A stretch of 64,000 bases of DNA from Micromonospora sp. WMMD1120 (GCF_029626235.1 NZ_JARUBO010000005.1:1272501-1336500); one strand, 5' to 3'. Shown: positions 24,831-33,270, counted from the first letter of the stretch. Notes: generated by a model not told the origin, from the letters alone. Numbers and translations are program-made.

Positions 24831-25247
24831 ATGGGATCCGCAGACGTAACACCGCAGATGGCCTTCGCTCGCTTCGTCCGGCGCGCCATCGATGACGCTC
24901 GCGACGAACGCGGCTGGACCGTGACCGATCTTGCCTCGCACACGGGCGTGGGCCGCTCGACAGTCTTCCGCTGGCTCGCCGGCGATTGGCAGGATTACCC
25001 CGAATTGGCCAAAGTGCGGGGCTTCTGTTCCGCCCTGGACCTACCGGTCGCCGCCGCGTTCCGCGCCCTCGGCCTACCCGACGCCGGCCCCGCACCCCGC
25101 CGTCGCCACGACGACGGCCCGGTCGAGGCGGACGTCCGCGCCATCCTGGACCGACTGGCAGACCCCACGGTCCCCGCCGAGGAGAAGCACCACATCCGCG
25201 ACCTCCTCCGCTACCTGGCCCGCCGCCCCATCCGCCGAGCCAGCTAA
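24831..25247 (+). CDS. helix-turn-helix (XRE-type) transcriptional regulator
   Basis: The protein has 138 residues. The HTH lies at about 12-70: RRAIDDARDERGWTVTDLASHTGVGRSTVFRWLAGDW. The C-terminal half (VEADVRAILDRLADPTVPAEEKHHIRDLLRYLARR) is helical and could mediate dimerisation. ATG 24831 is downstream of GGGAGGGA at 24811-24818. The upstream region contains a near-direct repeat (TCGATGCAAC at 24678, TCGATCTGCAAC at 24690) that could be an operator, though this is weak. The gene ends at a C-tract array and palindrome. Confidence 0.8.
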   Translation: MGSADVTPQMAFARFVRRAIDDARDERGWTVTDLASHTGVGRSTVFRWLAGDWQDYPELAKVRGFCSALDLPVAAAFRALGLPDAGPAPRRRHDDGPVEADVRAILDRLADPTVPAEEKHHIRDLLRYLARRPIRRAS

Positions 25248-25279
25248 CCCCTGACCCCGCCCGACCCCGCCCCCACCCA

Positions 25280-25380
25280 CCCCGCCCCGCCCCACCCCAC
25301 CCCGCCCCGCCCCGCCCCGCCCCGCCCCGCCCCGCCCCGCCCCGCCCCGCCCCGCCCCGCCCCGCCCCGCCCCGCCCCCG
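25280..25380. repeat. C-tract (CCCCG) pentamer array
   Basis: About twenty CCCCG/CCCCA pentamers run between the HTH gene and the palindrome at 25370. From about 25303 onward the units are nearly perfect. The minus strand is G4-prone. Confidence 0.9.
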
Positions 25381-25450
25381 TTGATCATGAAGTTATTGCC
25401 ATGACACGCCGAGCCACGTGGTCATAACTTCATGATCAACGGGGGCGGGG
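25370..25450. repeat. perfect 27-bp inverted repeat, GATCATGAAGTT type
   Basis: The left arm 25370-25396 (CCCCGCCCCCG then TTGATCATGAAGTTAT) is perfectly complementary to 25424-25450, with a 27-base loop. The outer part of each arm merges with the flanking C- and G-tracts. It lies between convergent genes and may terminate both. It has the same core as the element broken by IS30 at 30024/31226. Confidence 0.9.
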
Positions 25451-25478
25451 TGAGGGCTGGGGGATCCGGTCGGGGGGT

Positions 25479-26597
25479 TTAGGGGATGGTTTGGGTGAAA
25501 TTGGCGGTTTGGACTTTCTGATCTACCTGGAAGTCGAGGTAGAGGCGGTAGCGTCCGGGGCCGGGTACGGTCAGCCAGAATTTGATCTGCCCGTCGACCA
25601 ATTCCGGCTCCGGGTGCACGTGCAGGTAGCCGAGGTCGCCCTCGCGCAACGCCACCAGGTGCCCGTACGCCCCGAGGTAACGCTCCAGCGGGGCGGCTCC
25701 GGCCGGCCCGTCGACCCGGAAGGTCAACGGCACCGTCGTCCCAGCCTGCGGAGTGCCCTGGTAGGCCACCGTGAACCCGCCGACGGTGGTCGAGGTGGCC
25801 GGCGCCGGCAGCGCGACGGGCTGGTAGTCCCCGGGTACGACCAGGTCCGTGCCGAGCGTCACAGCGGTCTGCGTTCCGTCGTCGGCGACGACTGTGAAGT
25901 CGGCGTACGCGCGCCAGACCCCCGGCCGCGCGAGGGTCAACGGCACCGACCAGGTGCCGTCCGCCGCCATTGTCGGGTGCAGGTGCTGGTAGCCGGTCAG
26001 GTCCCGCCGGACGACGATGAGATGCATCGGCTTGTCGTGCACGATCGCGAACCGGGTGACCGACCGACGCTGCGCGTCACGCACCTGGAAGCGGAGCTGA
26101 CCCGGACGGTTGGCGGCGAACTCGTTGGTAAGGGGAGCCAGTGTGAACCCGGCCGCGCTGACCGCCAGGCCGCCGGGCTCGATGGCCCCGCCCGGATCGG
26201 CGCCGACGGCGGAGCCGTGGTTGTGTGGCCCGACGCCGGGCGGGTCGGTGTGCTCGGCGGCCAGCGACGGGCTGCCGCTGGCGGCCCCTGTGGTGTTCAT
26301 CCGGCCCAGCCCGAAGCCGAGCAGCACCGCCAGCACCAGCCCGCCGACCACCAGCGCCAGCCGGAGAGTGCCGCGGTCCGGCCCGGCGGAGGCCTGGTCC
26401 GGCCCGGCGGAAACCCGATCCGGCCCGGCGGAAACCCGATCCGGCCCGGCGGAGGCCTGATCCGGCCCGGCGGGAATCCGGTCCGGCCCGGCGGGGGCCT
26501 GGTCCGGAGTCGTCGTCGCCCGGGGCGCGGCCTCGTCGTCGCCGGCGGTCGGCTCCGCGACGGCGGACGCACGGCGGACGGGCTGCTGGTGGGTCAT
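25479..26597 (-). CDS. membrane-anchored extracellular protein with His-containing motifs
   Basis: The protein has 372 residues. A cytosolic part (1-77) ends in six seven-residue AGPDR(V/I)(S/P) repeats (about 36-75). One membrane segment (78-99) follows, then an outer beta-rich region. Histidines occur in GPHNHGS, YQHLHPTMAADG and YLHVHPEPE, and VHDKPMHLIVV is also present. The HLHP/HVHP pattern resembles actinobacterial secreted proteins found near copper genes, so metal binding is plausible but unproven. ATG 26597 (MTHQQPVRRA) is chosen. It is downstream of recQ on the same strand. Confidence 0.7.
   Translation of the reverse strand: MTHQQPVRRASAVAEPTAGDDEAAPRATTTPDQAPAGPDRIPAGPDQASAGPDRVSAGPDRVSAGPDQASAGPDRGTLRLALVVGGLVLAVLLGFGLGRMNTTGAASGSPSLAAEHTDPPGVGPHNHGSAVGADPGGAIEPGGLAVSAAGFTLAPLTNEFAANRPGQLRFQVRDAQRRSVTRFAIVHDKPMHLIVVRRDLTGYQHLHPTMAADGTWSVPLTLARPGVWRAYADFTVVADDGTQTAVTLGTDLVVPGDYQPVALPAPATSTTVGGFTVAYQGTPQAGTTVPLTFRVDGPAGAAPLERYLGAYGHLVALREGDLGYLHVHPEPELVDGQIKFWLTVPGPGRYRLYLDFQVDQKVQTANFTQTIP
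26376..26501 (-). repeat. 21-bp coding tandem repeat
   Basis: Six 21-bp units (26376, 26397, 26418, 26439, 26460, 26481) built on TCCGGCCCGGCGG encode the AGPDRVS heptads of the adjoining membrane protein. Confidence 0.9.
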
Positions 26598-26675
26598 GTC
26601 GCCACGGTACCGTCGCGCCGGGCCACTCTCGGCCGACGTCCGCAGGGCGTGGCGACTGTCGCATTCGCCGCCGCC

Positions 26676-26774
26676 CGGGAACCAGCCAGCGCCGCCCCGG
26701 GAACCAGCCGCCGCCCGGGAACCAGCCAGCGCCGCCAGCGCGCCCGGGAACCAGCCGCCGCCCACGAACCAGCC
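26676..26774. repeat. intergenic CGGGAACCAGCC repeats
   Basis: CGGGAACCAGCC occurs at 26676, 26698, 26716 and 26745, with a variant ending at 26774, in the 255-base gap between recQ and the downstream membrane-protein gene. The spacing is irregular (18-29 bases). This may be an old coding repeat or a protein-binding array. Confidence 0.7.
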
Positions 26775-26852
26775 GGTCGGCCCGGCAAGGGCGAGCGGGA
26801 GCCACCGGCGGACCATCCCCCCCGCCCGAACCGGGCGAGCAGGAGCGGCAGG

Positions 26853-28994
26853 TCAGCCCGCCACGGCGAGGGCGAGCGGAAGGACGTCGGTCGCGCCGGC
26901 CCGGCGCAGTTCCCGGGCCACGATCGTCATCGTCCACCCCGAGTCGATCAGGTCGTCGACCAGCAGCACCGGCCCGTCGAGGCCGGCAAGGACGTCAGCC
27001 ACCGAGGCCGGCACGGTGAAAGCGTCGTGCAGCGCGCGTACCCGTTGGGCACTGTTGCCGCGCGGCCCGACAGGGCTGCCCGGACCGGTCGGGGCGACCT
27101 CACCCAGCAGTGGCAGCCGGCCCACAGTGGCGATCCGCTCGGCGAGCGAGCCGAGCAGCCGGGGCCGCCGCCGGGAGCCGACCGCCACCACCGCGACCGG
27201 CCGGCGGGGCCACGGGTCGTCGCCGTGCGCCCATGCCTTGAGCACCTCGACCACGGCGGCGGCCACGTCGTCGGGCACCGGCACGTCGGGGACCTCCGGG
27301 CCGACGAGATCCCGCAGGCGTCCGCCCCAGCCCAGGTCGGAGAGGCGGCCCACGGCCCGCCCCGGCAGCGCCTGGTCCGTCGGGGCGATCCGCCCCTTCA
27401 GGGGTACGCCCACAGCCTCCAAACCGGTCGGCCAGAGCTTCTTGGGCGCGATCTCCACGCCGGGTCGGCCCAGGAAGGTCTGCGCCGCGCTCAGCGCGGC
27501 CGTCGACACGTCGGCGGTGAAGAGGGGGTCGGCGCACCTGTCGCACCGGCCGCAGTCTGTCGCGCCGGTGTCGTCCAGGCGCTCCCGGAGGTACCGCATC
27601 CGGCAGTCGGGCGTGGTCGCGTACTCCCGCATGGCCTGTTGCTCGACGGTGCGCGCCTCGGCGACGCGGCGCAACCGGGCCTCGTCGTAGGCCCAGGGCT
27701 CGCCGGTGGCGAGCCAACCACCGCGCACCCGGCGGACCGCGCCGTCCACGTCGAGCACCTTGAGCATCAACTCCAGGCGGGCCCGGCGCAGGTCGACGAG
27801 GGGTTCGAGGGCCTGGGTGGAGAGCGGGCGGTCGGTGTGCAGGGCGGCCAGCACGGCACGGACCTGCTGCTCCGGCGGGAACGCCAGCGAGGCGAAGTAC
27901 CGCCAGATGGCCGCGTCCTCGACGCCGGGCAGCAGCAGCACCTCGGCGTGCTCGACGGCCCGGCCGGCGCGGCCGACCTGCTGGTAGTACGCGATCGGCG
28001 AGGGTGGCGCGCCGAGGTGCACGACGAAGCCCAGGTCGGGCTTGTCGAAGCCCATGCCGAGCGCGCTCGTCGCGACCAACGCCTTGATCTTGTTGTCGAG
28101 CAGGTCCTGCTCGGCGGCCCGCCGGTCGGCGTCGTCGGCCTGACCGGTGTACGAGGCGACCGGGTAGCCCCGGGAGCGCAGGAACTCGGCCGTCTCCCCC
28201 GCCGCCGCGACCGTGAGCGTGTAGACGATGCCCGAGCCGGGCAGCCGGTCCAGGTGGTCGGCGAGCCAGGCCAGCCGGTGCGCCGGGCTGGGCAGGTCGA
28301 GGACGCCGAGGCGCAGCGACTCGCGGTCCAGGGTGCCGCGCAGGACGAGGGCGTCGCCCAACTGCTCGGCGACGTCCTGGGTGACCCGGGCGTTCGCGGT
28401 GGCGGTGGTGGCCAGCACGGGCGTGCGCTCGGGCAGCTCGGCGAGGAACGTGCGCAGCCGCCGGTAGTCCGGTCGGAAGTCGTGACCCCAGTCGGAGACG
28501 CAGTGCGCCTCGTCGACCACCAGTAGCCCGGTGGTCGCGGCCAGCTTGGGCAGCACGCCGTCGCGGAAGTCCGGATTGTTGAGCCGTTCCGGGCTGATCA
28601 GCAGCACGTCCACAGCGCCGCTCTGGATCTCGGCGGTGATCTCGTCCCACTCGTCGAGGTTCGCCGAGTTGATCGTGCGGGCCCGGATGCCGGCCCGCGC
28701 CGCGGCCTCGACCTGGTTACGCATCAACGCCAGCAGCGGCGACACGATGACTGTGGGGCCGTGCTCCCCGCCGTGGCCGCCGCCCCGCCCGCGCTCTCGC
28801 AGCAGCGCGGTGGCCACGAAGTAGACCGCCGACTTGCCCCAACCGGTGCGCTGCACGCAGAGCACCCGCCGCCGGTCGATCACCAGCGCCTCGATGGCCC
28901 GCCACTGGTCCTCACGCAGCCGCGCGTGCTCCCCGGCCAGTCGGCGCAGCACCGCCTCGGCCCGCTCCCGTACCGCCGCCCGCTCGTCGCCCAT
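26853..28994 (-). CDS. recQ: RecQ-type DNA helicase fused to a phosphoribosyltransferase-like domain
   Basis: The protein has 713 residues. The helicase core has Walker A-type RTGWGKSA (49-56), DEAHCVSDWGHDFRPDYRRL (from 161), TATANARV, ALGMGFDKPDLGFVVH and QQVGRAGR. A zinc-binding CRMRYL...DCGRCDRC follows. The C-terminal 130 residues resemble a phosphoribosyltransferase, ending with the PRPP-loop-like VLLVDDLIDSG (about 676-686). Such RecQ-PRTase fusions are known in actinobacteria; what the second domain does is unclear. ATG 28994 is the start. It presumably unwinds recombination intermediates. Confidence 0.9.
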   Translation of the reverse strand: MGDERAAVRERAEAVLRRLAGEHARLREDQWRAIEALVIDRRRVLCVQRTGWGKSAVYFVATALLRERGRGGGHGGEHGPTVIVSPLLALMRNQVEAAARAGIRARTINSANLDEWDEITAEIQSGAVDVLLISPERLNNPDFRDGVLPKLAATTGLLVVDEAHCVSDWGHDFRPDYRRLRTFLAELPERTPVLATTATANARVTQDVAEQLGDALVLRGTLDRESLRLGVLDLPSPAHRLAWLADHLDRLPGSGIVYTLTVAAAGETAEFLRSRGYPVASYTGQADDADRRAAEQDLLDNKIKALVATSALGMGFDKPDLGFVVHLGAPPSPIAYYQQVGRAGRAVEHAEVLLLPGVEDAAIWRYFASLAFPPEQQVRAVLAALHTDRPLSTQALEPLVDLRRARLELMLKVLDVDGAVRRVRGGWLATGEPWAYDEARLRRVAEARTVEQQAMREYATTPDCRMRYLRERLDDTGATDCGRCDRCADPLFTADVSTAALSAAQTFLGRPGVEIAPKKLWPTGLEAVGVPLKGRIAPTDQALPGRAVGRLSDLGWGGRLRDLVGPEVPDVPVPDDVAAAVVEVLKAWAHGDDPWPRRPVAVVAVGSRRRPRLLGSLAERIATVGRLPLLGEVAPTGPGSPVGPRGNSAQRVRALHDAFTVPASVADVLAGLDGPVLLVDDLIDSGWTMTIVARELRRAGATDVLPLALAVAG

Positions 28995-29252
28995 CCGGCA
29001 TTTCTACCAGCGCGGGCGGACATCCCCTCGGTCTGCCGCCCGGTCTGCTGCGGGTGGGGTGATGTCGTCCGGGTCGCCACCGCCGACCACGCCGATGAAC
29101 GTGACCATCACCGAGCGGTGGCCGACGGCGGCGAGCCCGTTCCGCCAGCTTCGTCGTCACAGGGCGTAGACCAGCACCACCAACCAGGTGAGCAGGCCGA
29201 ATTGGAGCACGCGAACTGCTTGATCAACACGGCCGACGCTGAGCGCCCCGGT

Positions 29253-29999
29253 CTACCGGCCCAGGACCGAGCCGCCGTTGACGCCGAGGACCTGGCCGGT
29301 CACGTAGCCGGCCGCCGGGCTGGCGAGGTAGCGGACCGCCTCGGCGACGTCGTCCGGCAGCCCGGCCCGCCCGACCAGGGTCGCCGCCACCCGCTTGGCG
29401 TGCCCCTCGGGAGTCATCCGGTCACCGAAGAACTCGGTCTCGGCGACGTAGCCCGGGCTCACCACGTTGACCGTGATCTGTTCCGGGCCGAGCTGCGCCG
29501 CCAGGTCGTACGCCCACCCGTGCAGGGCAGCCTTGGCCGCCGAGTACGGGCCGCCGCCGCCCCGCTGGGCGGCGATCGAACCGACCAGGATCACCCGGCC
29601 GCCGGGGCGACGCAGGGTCGGCCGCAGCGCCTCGGTCAGCAGCACCGCGGTGAGCACGTTGGCGTCCAGGTTTGCCCGCCAGTACGCGGCGGTCCCGGCC
29701 AGCGTGTCGGTCTCCCCGGCCAGGTAGCCGCCCGCGTTGTTGACCACCGCGTCGACCGGCCGACCGCCTACCGCCGCGAGGACCCGGTCCACCTGCTCCG
29801 GCTCGGTCAGGTCCGCGGTCACCGGGGTGACGGCGTCCGGCCGTCCGCAGTCGGCGGCGATCCGCTCGGCGGCCGCCGTCAACACGTCCGCCCGCCGGCC
29901 GACGATGAGGACGTCGTACCCGTCCCCAACGAACGCCCTGGCGACCGCCTCCCCGATCCCGGTCCCACCCCCGCTGACCACCGCAATCCGCGACTCCAC
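29253..29999 (-). CDS. short-chain dehydrogenase/reductase
   Basis: The protein has 248 residues of classical SDR. The cofactor loop is SGGGTGIGEAVA (9-20), NNAG lies at 87-90, and the catalytic S141, Y152 and K156 are in VGSIAAQRGGGGPYSAAKAA. RR at 35-36 after the second strand suggests NADP(H). The C-terminal GQVLGVNGGSVLGR is typical of FabG-like members. GTG 29999 is the start. The substrate is unknown. The frame stays open for 31 codons after the TAG stop and encodes a hydrophobic segment (see findings). Confidence 0.9.
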   Translation of the reverse strand: MESRIAVVSGGGTGIGEAVARAFVGDGYDVLIVGRRADVLTAAAERIAADCGRPDAVTPVTADLTEPEQVDRVLAAVGGRPVDAVVNNAGGYLAGETDTLAGTAAYWRANLDANVLTAVLLTEALRPTLRRPGGRVILVGSIAAQRGGGGPYSAAKAALHGWAYDLAAQLGPEQITVNVVSPGYVAETEFFGDRMTPEGHAKRVAATLVGRAGLPDDVAEAVRYLASPAAGYVTGQVLGVNGGSVLGR

Positions 30000-30023
30000 C
30001 CGCCCAACCTCCCGGTAGAAGAA

Positions 30024-30042
30024 CCCCGTCGATCATGAAGTT
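30024..30042. repeat. left half of a palindrome split by IS30
   Basis: CCCCGTCGATCATGAAGTT is perfectly complementary to 31226-31244, 1.18 kb away on the other side of the insertion sequence. It has the same core as the intact palindrome at 25370-25450. Confidence 0.85.
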
Positions 30043-30062
30043 GTCGCCATCCGACACGGCTT

Positions 30063-31205
30063 GGGGTCAAGGGGTGAGTGCAATCGTTAGGCGGCGATGA
30101 GGTGGTCTAGGCGTTCGGCTGGGGTTGCCCAGTCGAGTGTTTGGCGGGGGCGGGTGTTCAGTTCGTGGGCGATCTCGTCGAGGCCGCTCTGGTTGATGCT
30201 GCGGAAGTCGTAGCTGCCTTTGGGGAAGTACTGGCGTAGCAGGCCGTTGGTGTTCTCGTTGCTGCCGCGTTGCCAGGGGCTGTGGGGGTCGCAGAAGTAG
30301 ACCGGGCAGCCGGTGGCGACGGTGAAGACCGCGTGGGCGGCCATCTCGCTGCCTTGGTCCCAGGTCAGTGAGCGGCGTAGGTGCGTCGGTAGTCGGGCGG
30401 CGAGGTCGGTGAGCACGCCGATGACGGCTTCGGTGTCACGCCCGTGCGGCAGCGCGCCGAGCATCACGTAGCGGGTGGCGCGTTCGACCAGTGTCACGAT
30501 CGCCGAGCGGCCGCCCTTGCCGATGACCAGATCACCTTCCCAGTGACCCGGCACGGCCCGGTCGGTGGCCTCGGCGGGCCGGTTACTGATGTGCAGGTCC
30601 CCGATCCAGGGGCGGCGGCCCCGATCCGCTGCCGCCAGCCGCGACTGGGCACGCCGGTCGGCGCGTCCCGAGCGCAGAGCGACCTGCCGAGTCAACTCCT
30701 CCCGCAGGCTGCCCCGCGACTGAACGTAGATCGCCTGGTAGATCGTCTCGTGAGACACCTGCAACTCCGGCCGGTCAGCGAACATGGCCCGCAGCCACGC
30801 GGCGATCTGCGTCGGAGACCACCTACGCGCCAGTCTGCCCCGCACCACCTGCCGCAGCCGCGTCCCGGCCCCCAACTTCGTCGCCTTCGGCCGACGCCGC
30901 GCCGCGTCAGCACGCCGCTGCGCCCACTGCGCCTGATACCCCCACCGATACGGCGCCCGAGCCCGCCCCGACGGCAACGACCGCCCCAACGGGTTCTTCG
31001 TCCCATGCCGGGCACTGTGATACCGGCCCACCTCCCGCGAGACCGTGCTCACCGACACCCCGAGCACACCCGCGATCTGCGAAATCGTCCGCCCTGCCCC
31101 CCACAGATGCTCCAACACCTGCCGATGCCCAAACGTCACCACACCCGGCCTCGCCACCAGCACCCCCAGCCCAACCAAGATCAGTTGCACTGAAGCCTAG
31201 AAACC
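30063..31205 (-). mobile_element. IS30-family insertion sequence, apparently intact
   Basis: The element is about 1.14 kb with one transposase gene. The ends carry imperfect inverted repeats of about 21 bp that share GG, TC, AGG and a perfect AGTGCAA core. The exact ends and target duplication cannot be fixed by eye. It splits a palindromic repeat whose two arms lie at 30024-30042 and 31226-31244. Confidence 0.85.
30087..31190 (-). CDS. IS30-family transposase
   Basis: The protein has 367 residues. The N-terminal HTH (GRTISQIAGVLGVSVSTVSREV) and a linker precede the DDE catalytic core: GHWEGDLVIGK, LTWDQGSEMA and PWQRGSNENTNGLLRQYFPKG. The family signature at the last motif and the ending LNTRPRQTLDWATPAERL are complete, and no frameshift is seen, so it may be active. 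GTG 31190 is the longest start and lies close to the element end; a start near 31140 (VTFGHRQ) is also possible. Confidence 0.92.
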   Translation of the reverse strand: MQLILVGLGVLVARPGVVTFGHRQVLEHLWGAGRTISQIAGVLGVSVSTVSREVGRYHSARHGTKNPLGRSLPSGRARAPYRWGYQAQWAQRRADAARRRPKATKLGAGTRLRQVVRGRLARRWSPTQIAAWLRAMFADRPELQVSHETIYQAIYVQSRGSLREELTRQVALRSGRADRRAQSRLAAADRGRRPWIGDLHISNRPAEATDRAVPGHWEGDLVIGKGGRSAIVTLVERATRYVMLGALPHGRDTEAVIGVLTDLAARLPTHLRRSLTWDQGSEMAAHAVFTVATGCPVYFCDPHSPWQRGSNENTNGLLRQYFPKGSYDFRSINQSGLDEIAHELNTRPRQTLDWATPAERLDHLIAA

Positions 31206-31225
31206 ACCCGGCGTGTCGTGACAAT

Positions 31226-31244
31226 AACTTCATGATCGACGGGG
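31226..31244. repeat. right half of the palindrome split by IS30
   Basis: The perfect complement of 30024-30042. It runs straight into a G-tract array. Confidence 0.85.
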
Positions 31245-31288
31245 CGGGGGGTGGGGGTGGGGCGGGGGTGGGGGGTGGGGGGTGGGGG
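31241..31288. repeat. G-tract array
   Basis: Runs of four to six G separated by C or T follow the right palindrome half and end at the livM stop codon. Confidence 0.8.
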
Positions 31289-32383
31289 CTAGCTGCGGGG
31301 TGGGCGGGGGCGGGTCAGGCGGGGGGCCAGGCTGGCCAGGCCACCGGGGAAGAAGTAGACGGCCAGGATGAACACCGTGCCGAGGACGAACAGCGGCTGG
31401 CTCAGCGGACGACTGAGGACGGCCGGCAGGTCGTTCACCGCGTCGCTGGCGCCGAAGGCGGTGAGCCGGTGGTCCAGGTACATGTAGAGGACACCGCCGA
31501 GCACCGGCCCCCAGCGGGTGCCCGGCCCGCCGAGCACCACCATGACCAGCAGCGACAGGGTCAGCTCGGACGACGTGATGTGCGGTGAGGCACCGCCGAC
31601 GATCAGGACGTACACCACCCCGCCGGCCGACGCCAGCCCGCCGGCCAGGGTGAACGCCACCAGCTTGTAGCGGTACGGGTCCAGGCCGAGGACGCCGATC
31701 CGCCGCTCGTCGTCGCGGAGCCCGGCGAGCACCCGACCGGTGGGCGATCCGCTCACCCGGTGCACGACGAAGACCACGAGCGTCAGGTACGCCAGCGCCA
31801 ACCAGTACAGGTTGACCGTGTTGGCCACCCCCACCAGCCCGGCGGGCAGCCCGGACACGTCCAGCGGCAGGCCCTCCTCGCCGCCGGTCAGGCCGCCGAA
31901 GTCCCGCGCCACCAGGATCGCGCCCACCTGGGCGAAGGCCAGGGTGACCATGGCGAACGCGATGCCCACCGTACGCAGCGCCACCGCGCCCAGCAGCGCG
32001 GCGAGGATCGTGCCACCGGTGACGGTCAGCAACGCCGCCTGCCACAGCGGCAGGCCAGCGCGGGTGACGAGGATGTCGGTGCCGTACACGCCGGCCGCGA
32101 AGTAGAGCGCGTGCCCGAAGGAGAGCATCCCGGTCCGGCCGAAGAGCAGGTCGTAGCCCGCGGCCAAGCCGCCGAAGATCAGGCAGATGGCGAGCAGTTG
32201 CAGGGTGCCGGGTGAGTTGACCGGCCCGTCGAAGATCCCCGGCACCGTGATCGTCGAGTACGGCAGGATCGCGAGCACTGCCAACGCGACGAGCGGCAGG
32301 AACGGACGGACCCGGTGCCACCGCCCCCGCTGCGGGGTCAGCTCGTCCGGCACCCGAGCGGGAGGAGCGTCGATCACCGTCAT
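31289..32383 (-). CDS. livM: branched-chain amino acid/amide ABC transporter permease LivM
   Basis: The protein has 364 residues with about 10 membrane segments. The permease signatures GYDLLFGRTGMLSFGHALYFAAGVY and ALRTVGIAFAMVTLAFAQV are present, with the coupling loop DDERRIGVLGLDPYRYKLVAF. ATG 32383 overlaps the livH stop in ATGA form. It is the last gene of livKGFHM and pairs with LivH to form the transmembrane channel. The Pro/Arg tail PRLTRPRPPRS lies at the inner face. Confidence 0.92.
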   Translation of the reverse strand: MTVIDAPPARVPDELTPQRGRWHRVRPFLPLVALAVLAILPYSTITVPGIFDGPVNSPGTLQLLAICLIFGGLAAGYDLLFGRTGMLSFGHALYFAAGVYGTDILVTRAGLPLWQAALLTVTGGTILAALLGAVALRTVGIAFAMVTLAFAQVGAILVARDFGGLTGGEEGLPLDVSGLPAGLVGVANTVNLYWLALAYLTLVVFVVHRVSGSPTGRVLAGLRDDERRIGVLGLDPYRYKLVAFTLAGGLASAGGVVYVLIVGGASPHITSSELTLSLLVMVVLGGPGTRWGPVLGGVLYMYLDHRLTAFGASDAVNDLPAVLSRPLSQPLFVLGTVFILAVYFFPGGLASLAPRLTRPRPPRS

Positions 32384-33270
32384 GCCGTTGCCACCTTTCC
32401 GGCGATGCCCTGCGGACGCAGCAGCAGCACCACGGCCAGCAGCCCGACCACGCAGATGTCGCCCAGCCCGGACGTGCCGTAGTAGTTGACGAACTGCTGC
32501 ACCAGCCCGACCACGACCGCCGCGTACGCGGAGCCGACCACCGAGCCCATCCCGCCGATCACCACCACGATGAACGCGAAGATCAGCAGCGAGCCGCCCT
32601 GGCCGGGCGAGACGGTGCCGAAGTAGACCCCGCCGAGCGCCCCGGCGAGCGCGGCCGCCGCTCCGCCGATCGCGAAGACCAGCGTGAACGCCTTGCGCAC
32701 GTCGATGCCGAGCGCGGTCACCATCTCCCGGTTCTCCACTCCGGCGCGGATCACCAGGCCGTACCGGGTCCAGCGCAGGAACGCCAGGATCGCGCCGAGC
32801 ACCAGCACCGCCGCGATGATCAGCAGCAGGCCGCCGTTCGGCACCTGCGCGCCGAGGATCCCGGTCACCTGCCGGGTCCAGTCGGGGCGCGGGAACGGTC
32901 GGGCGTCGGCACCCCAGGTGGCCTGGAGCAGCGCCACCCCGGCCAGCGAGAGACCGACGGTGACCAGCACCTGTTCGATGGTGCGGGAGTAGAGCGGGCG
33001 GATCAGCACCAACTCGACCAGCACCGCCACCAGCGTGCCGGCGGCCACCCCGAAGGCGACAGCGAGCACGAAACCCAACCCGTGGGACCCGGCGCCCGGC
33101 AGGTTGCCCGCCGCCCACCAGGTGCCGTACGCGCCGACGCCGAGGAACAGCCCGTGCGCGAAGTTGAGCACGTCGGCCAGGCCGAAGACCAGCGACAGGC
33201 CGGACGCGACCAGGAAGTACAGCGCCGCCAGGCCCAGCCCGGTCAACGCCAACAGGATCACGGTCCCCAT
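32380..33270 (-). CDS. livH: branched-chain amino acid/amide ABC transporter permease LivH
   Basis: The protein has 296 residues with about 8 membrane segments. LSLVFGLADVLNFAHGLFLGVGAYG near the N-terminus and the loop AGVENREMVTALGIDVRKAF are typical. It starts at ATG 33270, which overlaps the livF stop as TGATG, and its own stop overlaps livM. It is the second channel subunit of the importer. Confidence 0.92.
   Translation of the reverse strand: MGTVILLALTGLGLAALYFLVASGLSLVFGLADVLNFAHGLFLGVGAYGTWWAAGNLPGAGSHGLGFVLAVAFGVAAGTLVAVLVELVLIRPLYSRTIEQVLVTVGLSLAGVALLQATWGADARPFPRPDWTRQVTGILGAQVPNGGLLLIIAAVLVLGAILAFLRWTRYGLVIRAGVENREMVTALGIDVRKAFTLVFAIGGAAAALAGALGGVYFGTVSPGQGGSLLIFAFIVVVIGGMGSVVGSAYAAVVVGLVQQFVNYYGTSGLGDICVVGLLAVVLLLRPQGIAGKVATA

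Noticed and set aside
25491..28526. A plus-strand open frame of 1,011 codons antisense to the membrane protein and recQ
   Set aside because: High-GC codon bias leaves the opposite strand open. The translation lacks any domain, while the minus strand carries complete RecQ motifs. Similar long antisense frames over the GDPD/TrkH, kinase, histidine-kinase and ABC-F genes were rejected for the same reason.
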